DNA of 10,783 nt from an uncultured Eggerthellaceae bacterium (lineage in GTDB: Bacteria; Actinomycetota; Coriobacteriia; Coriobacteriales; Eggerthellaceae). The stretch is taken from assembly GCA_910577495.1 (NCBI GenBank), contig CAJTML010000070.1, positions 1 to 10,783 on the forward strand. Direction: 5' to 3'. The stretch's first letter is position 1. Each line of letters begins with the position of its first letter. Of the stretch, positions 1 through 5,923 are shown one piece after another. Position numbers and translations under genes: made by a program. The notes under the pieces were generated by a model that was not told where the DNA came from, ran no database searches, and saw only the letters and a list, made by a program, of their open reading frames with translations.

Positions 1-1
1 C

Positions 2-175
2 GTCGGTCTTTGCGGCGGATTCACGACGTTTTCCACGTTTAGCGCCGAAACGCTGCCCATGCTGGAAAGCGGCAACACCGCGCTTGGCATTACCTACGCG
101 CTGGCCAGATGCGTGTTGTGCGTCCTCGCCGCATTTTTGGGCGAGGCGGCCGCTTCTGCACTAAAAGCTAGCTGA
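2..175 (+). CDS. crcB: Fluoride ion channel Fluc/CrcB, C-terminal 57 residues (5' end outside window)
   Basis: Only the last 57 codons are present; the frame is open at the left edge and ends at TGA 173-175. The visible protein starts with VGLCGGFTTFSTFSAE, which matches the signature of the Fluc (CrcB) fluoride channel family: the Gly-Gly-Phe-Thr-Thr-Phe-Ser-Thr break in transmembrane helix 3, whose two phenylalanines (visible residues 10 and 13) line the fluoride path. A final hydrophobic helix (about residues 26-46) follows, as expected for helix 4. In this family, small four-helix membrane proteins form dual-topology dimers that export toxic cytoplasmic fluoride. A fluoride riboswitch or a second crcB copy, both common partners, would lie upstream and cannot be seen. 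The stop codon overlaps the likely ribosome binding site of the next gene, suggesting translational coupling. Identification is confident despite truncation. Confidence 0.9.
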   Translation, partial: VGLCGGFTTFSTFSAETLPMLESGNTALGITYALARCVLCVLAAFLGEAAASALKAS

Positions 176-188
176 GGTGTTCGCCAGC

Positions 189-935
189 ATGTCGCTCACC
201 TCGCAAGCAGCCATCTATGAGCTTATCGCCGCAAGCGATGGCATCACCGCGCGCGAAATTGGTGCGCGCCTTGGCATTGACCGCAAAAGCGTCAACCAGC
301 AGCTCTACAACAACCCCTTCGTTCGCGATCTGTGTTATCACGACGACGAATACCAGTGGCATTGCCTCATTCAACAGCGCTTTCCGCATGCGGGGCTCTT
401 TGAGTACGCCGGTTGGTATGGCACCGTTGGCGAATTCATGACGCTTGACGAAGACGCATGGCTTGAAGAGCTGAAAGTTGGTTGCGCGCGGATTGGACGC
501 AACCTCAATGACGCGCGCGGGCTCATTCACTCGTTTTGCGATACACGCGAAACCATGCATCAGCTCTTCTGCGACCTGAATGCGTATGGGGTTGCTTGCG
601 AAGACTGGGAGCTTGTCTTTGAGCTGCGGATCAAAACGGGCAGGCGAATTCGCATTTATGCTGATGTAGTGGTGATTTCGCCCTCTTGCGCGTTCTCACT
701 TGAGTTCAAAATGAAAGACGAAGCCCCGCAAGCCGAGGTCGACCAAGCCGCAAAATACATCCCCTATCTGCAGGTGGTGCTCGGCTCACACCTGCCCGTG
801 TTCCCGGCACTGGTGCTCACGCGCGCGTGCGATCGGTTCGAGGTGCTCACCGCCAACAACGGCCTCCATGTGGCGCTTGCCTCAGGAGATGCGCTCTTCA
901 ACGTCATCAACGAGCCGCTGCAGTTTCTCAAGTAG
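189..935 (+). CDS. Helix-turn-helix protein with PD-(D/E)XK nuclease-like domain (unrecognised family)
   Basis: 248 residues from ATG 189. This start is chosen because GAGGTG at 174-179 is a good ribosome binding site 9 nt upstream; an in-frame GTG at 177 would add four residues but has no such site. I do not recognise the family. Residues about 2-50 look like a winged helix-turn-helix (DGITAREIGARLGIDRKSV). The C-terminal half has the order of motifs of a PD-(D/E)XK nuclease of the RecB/Cas4-like type: strand RRIRIYADVVVI with Asp159, then LEFKMK with Glu172-x-Lys174, then a helix with Gln186-x3-Tyr190 (VDQAAKYIPYLQ). The middle (about 50-130) is rich in aromatic and acidic residues and unassigned. 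The gene follows crcB closely and faces the MFS gene tail to tail. It could be a DNA-processing enzyme or a regulator with an inactive nuclease fold. The fold call is from motif reading only. Confidence 0.6.
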   Translation: MSLTSQAAIYELIAASDGITAREIGARLGIDRKSVNQQLYNNPFVRDLCYHDDEYQWHCLIQQRFPHAGLFEYAGWYGTVGEFMTLDEDAWLEELKVGCARIGRNLNDARGLIHSFCDTRETMHQLFCDLNAYGVACEDWELVFELRIKTGRRIRIYADVVVISPSCAFSLEFKMKDEAPQAEVDQAAKYIPYLQVVLGSHLPVFPALVLTRACDRFEVLTANNGLHVALASGDALFNVINEPLQFLK

Positions 936-962
936 TCAATCCGTATCGATTTTTCCGATTTA

Positions 963-1034
963 TGTGTCTAACACGGAAAGTTTTTGGCGAAAAGTGTGTC
1001 TAATACGGAAAGTTTTCCGCAATTTGGTGTCCAA
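963..1034. repeat. Short tandem motif, three copies at about 32-bp period
   Basis: TGTGTCTAAYACGGAAAGTTTT-like units begin at 963 and 995 (offset 32), and a decayed third copy (GTGTCCAACGCGG) begins at 1027 (offset 31). Copies 1 and 2 differ by one base over the first 20 positions. Within copy 2, CGGAAAGTTTTCCG (1006-1019) is palindromic with 6-bp arms. The block lies between two convergent genes, so a role in 3'-end formation or as a dispersed intergenic repeat is possible; neither is shown by the sequence. Confidence 0.6.
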
Positions 1035-1062
1035 CGCGGTGAGATTGCCGCCACATACGCCC

Positions 1063-1086
1063 GCGGGCACCCACGCAGGCACCCGC
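1063..1086 (-). terminator. Hairpin just downstream of the MFS gene (terminator-like, no U tract)
   Basis: Read on the - strand, GCGGGTGCC and GGTGCCCGC can pair as a 9-bp stem with two G-U wobbles around a 6-nt loop, starting 10 nt after the MFS stop codon. There is no run of T after it, so it may only protect the 3' end or rely on a protein factor. Position and stability are the only support. Confidence 0.35.
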
Positions 1087-1096
1087 CTAGCATCCC

Positions 1097-2338
1097 TTAG
1101 AGGTTGCGCATGGCTTTTGTCGTCAGCGCCCAGGCCGTAATCAGCAACCAGCACCCCGCAAGCGCCAGTCCCGCTACCGACACGCCCCATATCTCAACAA
1201 CCACCGAAGTTGCAAATACCGCTACCGGAGCCGCCACCAGCATGAGCGCATTTTGAGTGCCCAACGCACTACCGCGGCTCTCGCCCGGAATTCGATCGTA
1301 GGCAAAAAAGCCCAGCAGCGCCGATGCAGGCCCTGCCGCAATACCCAGGCCAAGTGCCGCGGCAAGCATGGCCACATATGGCGGCAAGCATCCAAGTGCC
1401 ACAACCGCAATTGCCATTCCCAGAAGCGACACACTAAACCACGCGCGTCGAGACAACTTCGGTGTAAGCGCCGCATAACCAAGCGACCCCACCAAAAGGC
1501 CAGCTGACATGGCTGAGAGCACATAGCCTAAGTGAGACGGATCGCCCGCATTCGTAAAGAACACCGGCAGCACAATACCCTGAAAGCTGCCCAGTACCAT
1601 CACAATGCCGAAAGTCAAAAGCATGCTAGTTCTCAAGAGCGCGTCACGCTTAAAGAGCACATTCACGCCTTCGCCAAGCGAATGCTTCGCCAGCGCAAGC
1701 ACGCTCTTTGGTTTGGCGTCGGCACGCTCTTCGCCCGACTTCACACTTCCCAACGAGCGCGGAAGCGTAAGCGTCACCACCGCAGCCGCGAAAGAGAGCG
1801 CAGCGGTCACCCACAGTGCGGCGCTATCGGTGCCCAGGCCGATCAAAAGCGCAGCCAACGCCGGTCCCATAATGGTCACAATGGACTCCAAAGATTGCGA
1901 GACACCTAAGAATCGCTGCAGGTCAATGCCATCTTTCGCCACCACTTCGGGTAGCAGCGTATCGCGCGCGGTCATACCAGGGATGTCGCCGATTGCGCCC
2001 ATCAGACCCAGCACCACAAACCACCCGAAGTCCAGTCCAAATACGATATCCACGACCGGCAAGAGCGCCACGCTGGCCGCCGACACTATGTCTGAGATAA
2101 TTGAGATACTGCGACGGTTCACCCTGTCCAAAAGCGCGCCGCCTAAAAGCCCAATGAGCATCTGCGGAATCGCGCAAATAAGCGCAAGCGAACCTGCCGC
2201 CAGCGCGTCACCCGTACGCGCCAGCAAGACCAGCGGAATCACCACGCCCGCAACGGAGTTTCCCAACAGCGACAATGTGCCCGACGCCACAAATCTCACG
2301 GTCGTCCACGGCAAGCGCGCGCGTTTTGTTTCTTGCAT
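1097..2338 (-). CDS. MFS transporter, probable drug:H+ antiporter (DHA3/MFS_3 type)
   Basis: 413 residues, almost entirely hydrophobic segments separated by short charged loops, consistent with the 12-helix major facilitator fold. Between helices 2 and 3, residues 66-76 read GGALLDRVNRR, matching the family's motif A (G-x-L-x-D-R-x-x-R-R). A hydrophilic central loop (about 207-235, rich in Lys, Glu and Ala) joins the two six-helix halves. No macrolide- or substrate-specific motif is obvious, so the cargo is unknown; similarity of layout is to MFS_3/DHA3 efflux proteins. The start ATG at 2336-2338 has GAGAGGA a few nucleotides upstream. It lies 146 nt downstream of a MerR-family gene on the same strand, the usual arrangement for an efflux pump controlled by a ligand-sensing regulator. 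Export of a toxic compound is therefore the likely role, but this is inference from context. Confidence 0.85.
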   Translation of the reverse strand: MQETKRARLPWTTVRFVASGTLSLLGNSVAGVVIPLVLLARTGDALAAGSLALICAIPQMLIGLLGGALLDRVNRRSISIISDIVSAASVALLPVVDIVFGLDFGWFVVLGLMGAIGDIPGMTARDTLLPEVVAKDGIDLQRFLGVSQSLESIVTIMGPALAALLIGLGTDSAALWVTAALSFAAAVVTLTLPRSLGSVKSGEERADAKPKSVLALAKHSLGEGVNVLFKRDALLRTSMLLTFGIVMVLGSFQGIVLPVFFTNAGDPSHLGYVLSAMSAGLLVGSLGYAALTPKLSRRAWFSVSLLGMAIAVVALGCLPPYVAMLAAALGLGIAAGPASALLGFFAYDRIPGESRGSALGTQNALMLVAAPVAVFATSVVVEIWGVSVAGLALAGCWLLITAWALTTKAMRNL

Positions 2339-2368
2339 ACGTTTGTCCTCTCATCACCCACGCCGCTT

Positions 2369-2393
2369 GAAGCGCAAAGTTTCGGAGCGCTTC
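2369..2393. promoter_or_regulatory. Inverted repeat between merR and the MFS gene
   Basis: GAAGCGC (2369-2375) and GCGCTTC (2387-2393) form perfect 7-bp arms separated by 11 bp, in the 146-nt leader of the MFS gene and about 30 nt upstream of its start. It could be a regulator operator or a leader hairpin that tunes expression of the transporter relative to merR. No clear promoter was recognised around it. Confidence 0.4.
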
Positions 2394-2484
2394 GCGAGGC
2401 TTCGCACTGCGCCACAAAGCTTCGTGCGACATCATTTCGTGCGAGGACTATTCAAAACTATGACGTTGCGTCGGGGTCAACGCA

Positions 2485-3282
2485 TCATGTGTTGGTTGTG
2501 GAGGAATTGCGAATGGCAGCCACCAAAGCCGCCTCCACGCGGTCGGTCACGTCTCGCTGCGCCTCGTTGAGCGATGCATGTTGCAGCGTATCCACCACTG
2601 CCCAGACGCGCTCGTCTTCGTCATCTTCCCAGTTCGTGGGGTCAAAGCAGTCCATCACTGGCTCAATGAGAGCAAGGGACTCGTCAACGAGCTTTTGGCG
2701 AAGCGCCTCGGGCGCATCTGCGGGCAGCTCCTCAATGCGCGCATTCACGTCGCGCAAGCGCTCACTTAAGCCCTTGCGCTCCACCTCTTCGGCAAAGTGC
2801 TCCAGCTCAGAAATGTCAGCTTCGTCATAGATATTCGCCACAATGGTAAGCATAGCCCGATCAGCGTCGCTCAAGCCATACACACCCGTCGCGTCATCAG
2901 GTGCTTCGCCATACAGACGGCGAAGCACACGTGCAAACCGCACCGGGAGCGAGGGATCTAGCTGCTCAGCTTGCAACTGCGCGATGGTTCGGCGCTGCTC
3001 TTGGAGCCGCTCAATCTGCGCGGCAAGCTCTGCATCCAGCGCCGCAAGCGCCTCCGCCTCGGTTCCCGCCTGCGCCGTTTGCTCCATGTTCGCAATCTCG
3101 GAAAGCGAGAACCCCAAGCTTGCCAACCGCTTAATGCGCAACAGTTCCGCCAGGTCATAAGCACTATATTCGCGATATCCGTTTGCTTGTCGGGGTGGCT
3201 CAGCCAACAGCCCAAGCGCGTGATAGTGGCGAAGCGTGCGAACGCTCACCCCAGCCAATTGTGCAACTTGTGCGCTTCTCAT
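2485..3282 (-). CDS. MerR-family transcriptional regulator
   Basis: 265 residues. The first 70 or so are a typical MerR winged helix-turn-helix: QVAQLAGVSVRTLRHYHALG, then the wing NGYREYSAYDL and the IKRLASLGFSLSEI helix. Residues about 73-110 form the Ala/Glu/Leu/Gln-rich dimerisation coiled coil. The remaining 155 residues are predicted helical and acidic (for example WEDDEDERVW) and do not show the Cys metal-binding pattern of MerR/CueR/ZntR or an obvious GyrI-like ligand domain. A TipA/Mta-like all-helical effector domain is possible. The long C-terminus suggests an organic ligand. It starts 24 nt after the antitoxin stop and is followed by the MFS gene, so it probably regulates the pump. 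GAGGG lies close to the start (about 4 nt), and AGAGGA lies further up. Confidence 0.88.
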   Translation of the reverse strand: MRSAQVAQLAGVSVRTLRHYHALGLLAEPPRQANGYREYSAYDLAELLRIKRLASLGFSLSEIANMEQTAQAGTEAEALAALDAELAAQIERLQEQRRTIAQLQAEQLDPSLPVRFARVLRRLYGEAPDDATGVYGLSDADRAMLTIVANIYDEADISELEHFAEEVERKGLSERLRDVNARIEELPADAPEALRQKLVDESLALIEPVMDCFDPTNWEDDEDERVWAVVDTLQHASLNEAQRDVTDRVEAALVAAIRNSSTTNT

Positions 3283-3306
3283 AAACCCTCTTGTCCTCTA
3301 GCTAGT

Positions 3307-3579
3307 TCACCATTGTTCCCACACTGACTTCTTGCTCAACAATTCGCATGTCGCTTCGGACAATGGATTATCCAGCGCTTTTGAGAACATTTCAAACGAC
3401 ACAGCGTCAAGTCGGGTAGCCATCACATGCTCTCTATCATAATGAGCTGCCTCCAACAAATGATCCACTGCCCATTGATTAATCGATTTACCAGTAAGCG
3501 CAGCCGCGCGTTCAACCTCGTCCTTTTGATCTGGGGTTAGCGATAAATCAAGCTTGTAGTTTTCAACAGCGGTAGTCAT
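3307..3579 (-). CDS. TacA/DUF1778-type antitoxin, apparently orphan
   Basis: 90 residues from the ATG at 3577-3579, which has GGAG about 5 nt upstream; an earlier in-frame ATG at 3612 would add 11 residues but lacks a ribosome binding site. The sequence fits the DUF1778 (TacA) family. The N-terminal ribbon-helix-helix has strand YKLDLSLTPDQKDEVERAAA, followed by LTGKSINQWAVDHLLEAA, and the C-terminal tail FEMFSKALDNPLSEA...W resembles the region that blocks the partner toxin. In known pairs, the antitoxin gene precedes a GNAT acetyltransferase toxin (TacT) that acetylates aminoacyl-tRNA. Here the next gene, 24 nt downstream, is a MerR regulator and no GNAT protein is encoded anywhere in the window. 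It may be a stranded antitoxin, or a DNA-binding autoregulator reused at the head of the efflux operon. The family call is by motif memory. Confidence 0.75.
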   Translation of the reverse strand: MTTAVENYKLDLSLTPDQKDEVERAAALTGKSINQWAVDHLLEAAHYDREHVMATRLDAVSFEMFSKALDNPLSEATCELLSKKSVWEQW

Positions 3580-3614
3580 ATTCACTCCGAGGTTCGTTCT
3601 GTTCCTTAGCATCT

Positions 3615-3643
3615 ATTGTGCGCATATTTTCCGTACATTTCAA
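3615..3643 (-). promoter_or_regulatory. Probable sigma-70 type promoter for the antitoxin-merR-MFS operon
   Basis: On the - strand, TTGAAA (3638-3643; 5 of 6 to TTGACA) and CACAAT (3615-3620; 4 of 6 to TATAAT) are separated by exactly 17 bp. The -10 end lies 35 nt upstream of the chosen antitoxin start, which fits a short leader. It overlaps the weak upstream start region at 3612, arguing for the downstream start. Supported by consensus match only. Confidence 0.5.
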
Positions 3644-3751
3644 TCTTGTAATTGTTTCGTCTTGGCTAAAAGTGCATACCCTAGCGCGCAACCAGCGTGT
3701 ATGCTATATCAGGCAGGATCATCGCTATCCAATTCATTCAAAGGACACTAT

Positions 3752-4216
3752 ATGGCCTTCTACAGCATGGCAAGCAACGCATCATTGTGGCGCGGCATTG
3801 ATTACTACAAAAGCAACCACGTCCTCTCTTTCACACAAATTGATCACGACCATATCAGTGGCAAAGTGCAAGGTAGCGAAGACCACGTGTATGACGTAAC
3901 CATAGACCTGAGTCACCCAAAAAGATCCACGTGCACCTGCCCCTTTAAAGAGGGACGGCAAGTTGTTTGCAAACACATGGTGGCACTTTATTTCACAAGC
4001 GATGACTCCGCCTACGAACGATTCGAGGAAGAACTTCGCCAAGAAGAAATTGCCGACGAACGCGAAGAAGAGCTCTGGCGAGCGCAAACGCTTCGCGACA
4101 TAACCCAACAAGTCAAAGCTCTCTCTGCTGCTGAAGCAAAGAAACGGCTCATTGATATCCTTTACCAGGAACAGCTAGATTATCGCAATAGAAGAAGTTC
4201 TGGTTACTGGTGGTAA
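3752..4216 (+). CDS. Small SWIM zinc-finger protein
   Basis: 154 residues from ATG 3752, with AAGGA 6 nt upstream; an upstream TTG in the same frame has no such site. Residues 58-82 contain the SWIM zinc motif: Cys61-x-Cys63, nine residues, Cys73-x-His75, preceded by the usual strand of short alternating residues (VYDVTIDL) and followed by HMVALYF. SWIM fingers bind DNA or protein and occur mostly in SNF2-type helicases, plant and phage nucleases and recombination proteins. Here the finger stands alone, followed by a highly charged helix (about 88-115, many Glu and Arg, coiled-coil-like), an LSAAEAKKRLIDIL segment, and an aromatic end (GYWW). No helicase lies nearby. It is divergent from the antitoxin operon and monocistronic in appearance. 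A small regulator or an adaptor to a helicase encoded elsewhere are possibilities; function is unknown. Confidence 0.8.
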   Translation: MAFYSMASNASLWRGIDYYKSNHVLSFTQIDHDHISGKVQGSEDHVYDVTIDLSHPKRSTCTCPFKEGRQVVCKHMVALYFTSDDSAYERFEEELRQEEIADEREEELWRAQTLRDITQQVKALSAAEAKKRLIDILYQEQLDYRNRRSSGYWW

Positions 4217-4238
4217 ACGCAGCCATCGGATTTGCAAG

Positions 4239-4283
4239 CCCCTGGATCACCGAACCGACGAACCCCTGAACCCCCTGAGCCCC
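4239..4283. repeat. C-rich (G-rich on - strand) CCCCTGAA-type repeat
   Basis: Runs of four or five C at 4239-4242, 4263-4266, 4271-4275 and 4280-4283 lie in a degenerate CCCCTGAA pattern that fades out to about 4311. On the - strand this gives GGGG runs with loops of 4, 4 and 20 nt, a partial match to G-quadruplex-forming sequence. It lies just beyond the SWIM gene. Confidence 0.45.
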
Positions 4284-4743
4284 TGAATCGGCGAACCTCT
4301 GAACTCTCGAAACGCTAAAAGCCTGATTCTCGTTAAGATATTGGAGCTTTCCGAAGATCTGCGAACACCAACAACCTTGCAAGAGCGTTTTCGAAATGAC
4401 TCAGTTCCTGCCTGCGAGACACCAGCGCGCTGATCAGGCATGATGCAAAATGATTTCGAGACCGTCTTTCGAGCGTCGGCGTCCATTTTGGGGGACTTTC
4501 GGAGAACTCCAAATTATTATCGGCAGAGCGCCGTTTTGCGTTTCGAGGGTGCAAGAAACCCATTCCGTAATCCCTTCGATACCTTGGCTCACCTATAACC
4601 CAAGACGCAGTGACTTGTGGTATCGTGAAACCACATTCGCCACGCTGAAAGCGAGACCGCATGCAGCAAAAACACCACACCACCATCGCATGCCGACCTG
4701 TCCATTGCTTGGGACAACGTGTGTAGTGCAGACCTCCTATTAT

Positions 4744-4767
4744 GACTACATTAGTATTCCAGTAGTC
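4744..4767 (+). promoter_or_regulatory. Inverted repeat in the serpin leader
   Basis: GACTAC (4744-4749) and GTAGTC (4762-4767) are perfect 6-bp arms with a 12-bp spacer, directly after a TATTAT box and just before the AAAGGGG ribosome binding site of the serpin gene. It could be an operator or a small leader hairpin. The arms are short, so chance is possible. Confidence 0.3.
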
Positions 4768-4783
4768 TTTCAAAGGGGTTCAT

Positions 4784-5893
4784 ATGCACACCACCACTGG
4801 CCAGTCACTCAATGCGCTCTCAGGAGAACTTTTGCGCTTCGTTGCGAAGTCGGGCGAAAACGCAGTCATCTCGCCCGCGTGTCTGTATCTTGCGCTGGCT
4901 ATGCTATCCGATCTGACCAACGGAGACACAAAATCCCAGATCAACGATGTTTTGGGAAACGATGGCGAAATGGCCTACACCGCCTTGGCACTCAAGGATA
5001 TCACCGCTCCCAAGCATGGTTGCAGGGGTTTTCGCTACTCCATTGGCGCGTCGCTTTGGCTCAATGAGTCAGTTGCGCTCAATGACGCCTATCCCGAAAA
5101 AGCGCCGACTGTTCCATCTGAGCTGCAGCGTGTGAAAATGGGCACCGATAAGACCAACAAGCAAATGAGCACCTGGCTTTCAGACAACACCGGGCGCTTG
5201 TTTAAAAAAGCTCCAGAGACGCATGGCGAAGAAAAGCTCATTGCGCTTTGTGCACTCTATCTGAAAGATGCCTGGTCTAAGGACTTTTCCATAGACGAAC
5301 GTCATGTTTTCACGAACGCGGACAGTTCGCAAACGGAAGCTGAGTTTATCGAAAGCTGCGACGATTATCGCTTACTTGAGCGCAACAATTCGCTCACCTT
5401 CGCAAGCAGGCTCACCTCGGGATGCTCGATGATTGTCTCGGTGCCCCCGATCGGCATGTCGGCTGAATCGTATGTTGCGAATGGTGATGCCTGGGCAAAT
5501 ATCCAACGCTACCTCCAAGAGGAAGACTCGTTGCCTTTCATAGAATGCGATATCCACATGCCAAAGTTCGACATCTCTTCTAATGGCGTGCGACTCAATG
5601 AAGCCTTGAACGACCTGGGTATTACCAGTCTGTTCAGTACGGACGCTGATTTCTCTCCCCTCACCCCTGAGCAGCTTGTAATTGATGAGGTTATCCAAAA
5701 CACGCGGTTGCGAATCAACGAGGATGGTCTGGAAGGCGCCTCATATGTGATAGCGATTGCTTTTACTGGAGCCCTTTTTGAAACCTCGAAGCCTCGTCAG
5801 ATTCTCGTCAACCGACCCTTTGTCGTGAGCGTTGTTTCGCCCGACAACTACCCGCTTTTTGTCGGCGTCGTCAATTCGTGCAAGAATATATAA
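4784..5893 (+). CDS. Serpin (serine protease inhibitor family protein)
   Basis: 369 residues, the normal length of a serpin core, with AAAGGGG just before the ATG. Serpin landmarks in order: NAVISPACLYLALAMLS (26-42), WLSDNTGRLF (131-140), LIALCALYLKDAWSKDF (152-168), IHMPKFDIS (257-265), LNEALNDLGITSLFS (271-285), ADFSPL (288-293), VIQNTRLRINEDG (303-315) and NRPFVVSVV (343-351). The reactive-centre loop spans about 313-345. If Gly315 is P15, the loop has the length typical of bacterial serpins and P1 falls near Gly329 (FTGALFE), suggesting specificity for proteases cutting after small or hydrophobic residues. The hinge reads GLEGASYV instead of GTEAAAAT, with Leu at P14, so inhibitory loop insertion may be impaired. 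The shutter Asn of NAIYF is Cys156. No signal peptide is visible, so it probably stays in the cytoplasm. It is followed 30 nt later by an ADP-ribosylglycohydrolase gene. Confidence 0.92.
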   Translation: MHTTTGQSLNALSGELLRFVAKSGENAVISPACLYLALAMLSDLTNGDTKSQINDVLGNDGEMAYTALALKDITAPKHGCRGFRYSIGASLWLNESVALNDAYPEKAPTVPSELQRVKMGTDKTNKQMSTWLSDNTGRLFKKAPETHGEEKLIALCALYLKDAWSKDFSIDERHVFTNADSSQTEAEFIESCDDYRLLERNNSLTFASRLTSGCSMIVSVPPIGMSAESYVANGDAWANIQRYLQEEDSLPFIECDIHMPKFDISSNGVRLNEALNDLGITSLFSTDADFSPLTPEQLVIDEVIQNTRLRINEDGLEGASYVIAIAFTGALFETSKPRQILVNRPFVVSVVSPDNYPLFVGVVNSCKNI

Positions 5894-5923
5894 CTGCATG
5901 CCCACCGACGACAGGAGCATTCC

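Larger units (their letters stand above)
4217..4783. other. 567-bp region without a convincing gene
   Basis: Open frames here (a + frame from 4450 that runs into the serpin gene, and - frames 4333-4773 and 4247-4486) have no recognisable domain and no good ribosome binding site, and they overlap each other, so none is called. The region holds a C-rich repeat next to the SWIM gene, small hairpins such as CGGC-agagc-GCCG followed by TTTT near 4521-4537, TGTGGT-N8-ACCACA near 4616-4635, and the leader of the serpin gene. It could contain the serpin promoter, an untranslated RNA or a decayed gene. TATTAT at 4738-4743 resembles a -10 box but I see no matching -35 box. Confidence 0.5.

Noticed and set aside
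963..1034. Possible CRISPR array
   Set aside because: Units are directly adjacent at 31-32 bp with no unique spacers of normal length, and no cas genes are nearby.
1605..2570. Long + strand open frame of 321 codons opposite the MFS gene
   Set aside because: Ser/Thr/Pro-rich antisense translation of a membrane-protein gene; the - strand frame has clear MFS features and a ribosome binding site.
3580..3612. Longer N-terminus for the antitoxin (ATG at 3612)
   Set aside because: No ribosome binding site, while the ATG at 3579 has GGAG at proper spacing and the promoter -10 box lies only 2 nt from 3612.
4333..4773. - strand open frame of 146 codons upstream of the serpin
   Set aside because: Low-complexity, Arg/Cys-rich composition without domain or clear start site; overlaps a competing frame. 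A decayed gene cannot be excluded.
4450..5067. + strand open frame running into the serpin gene
   Set aside because: No good ribosome binding site or recognisable domain, overlaps the confident serpin start by nearly 300 bp.
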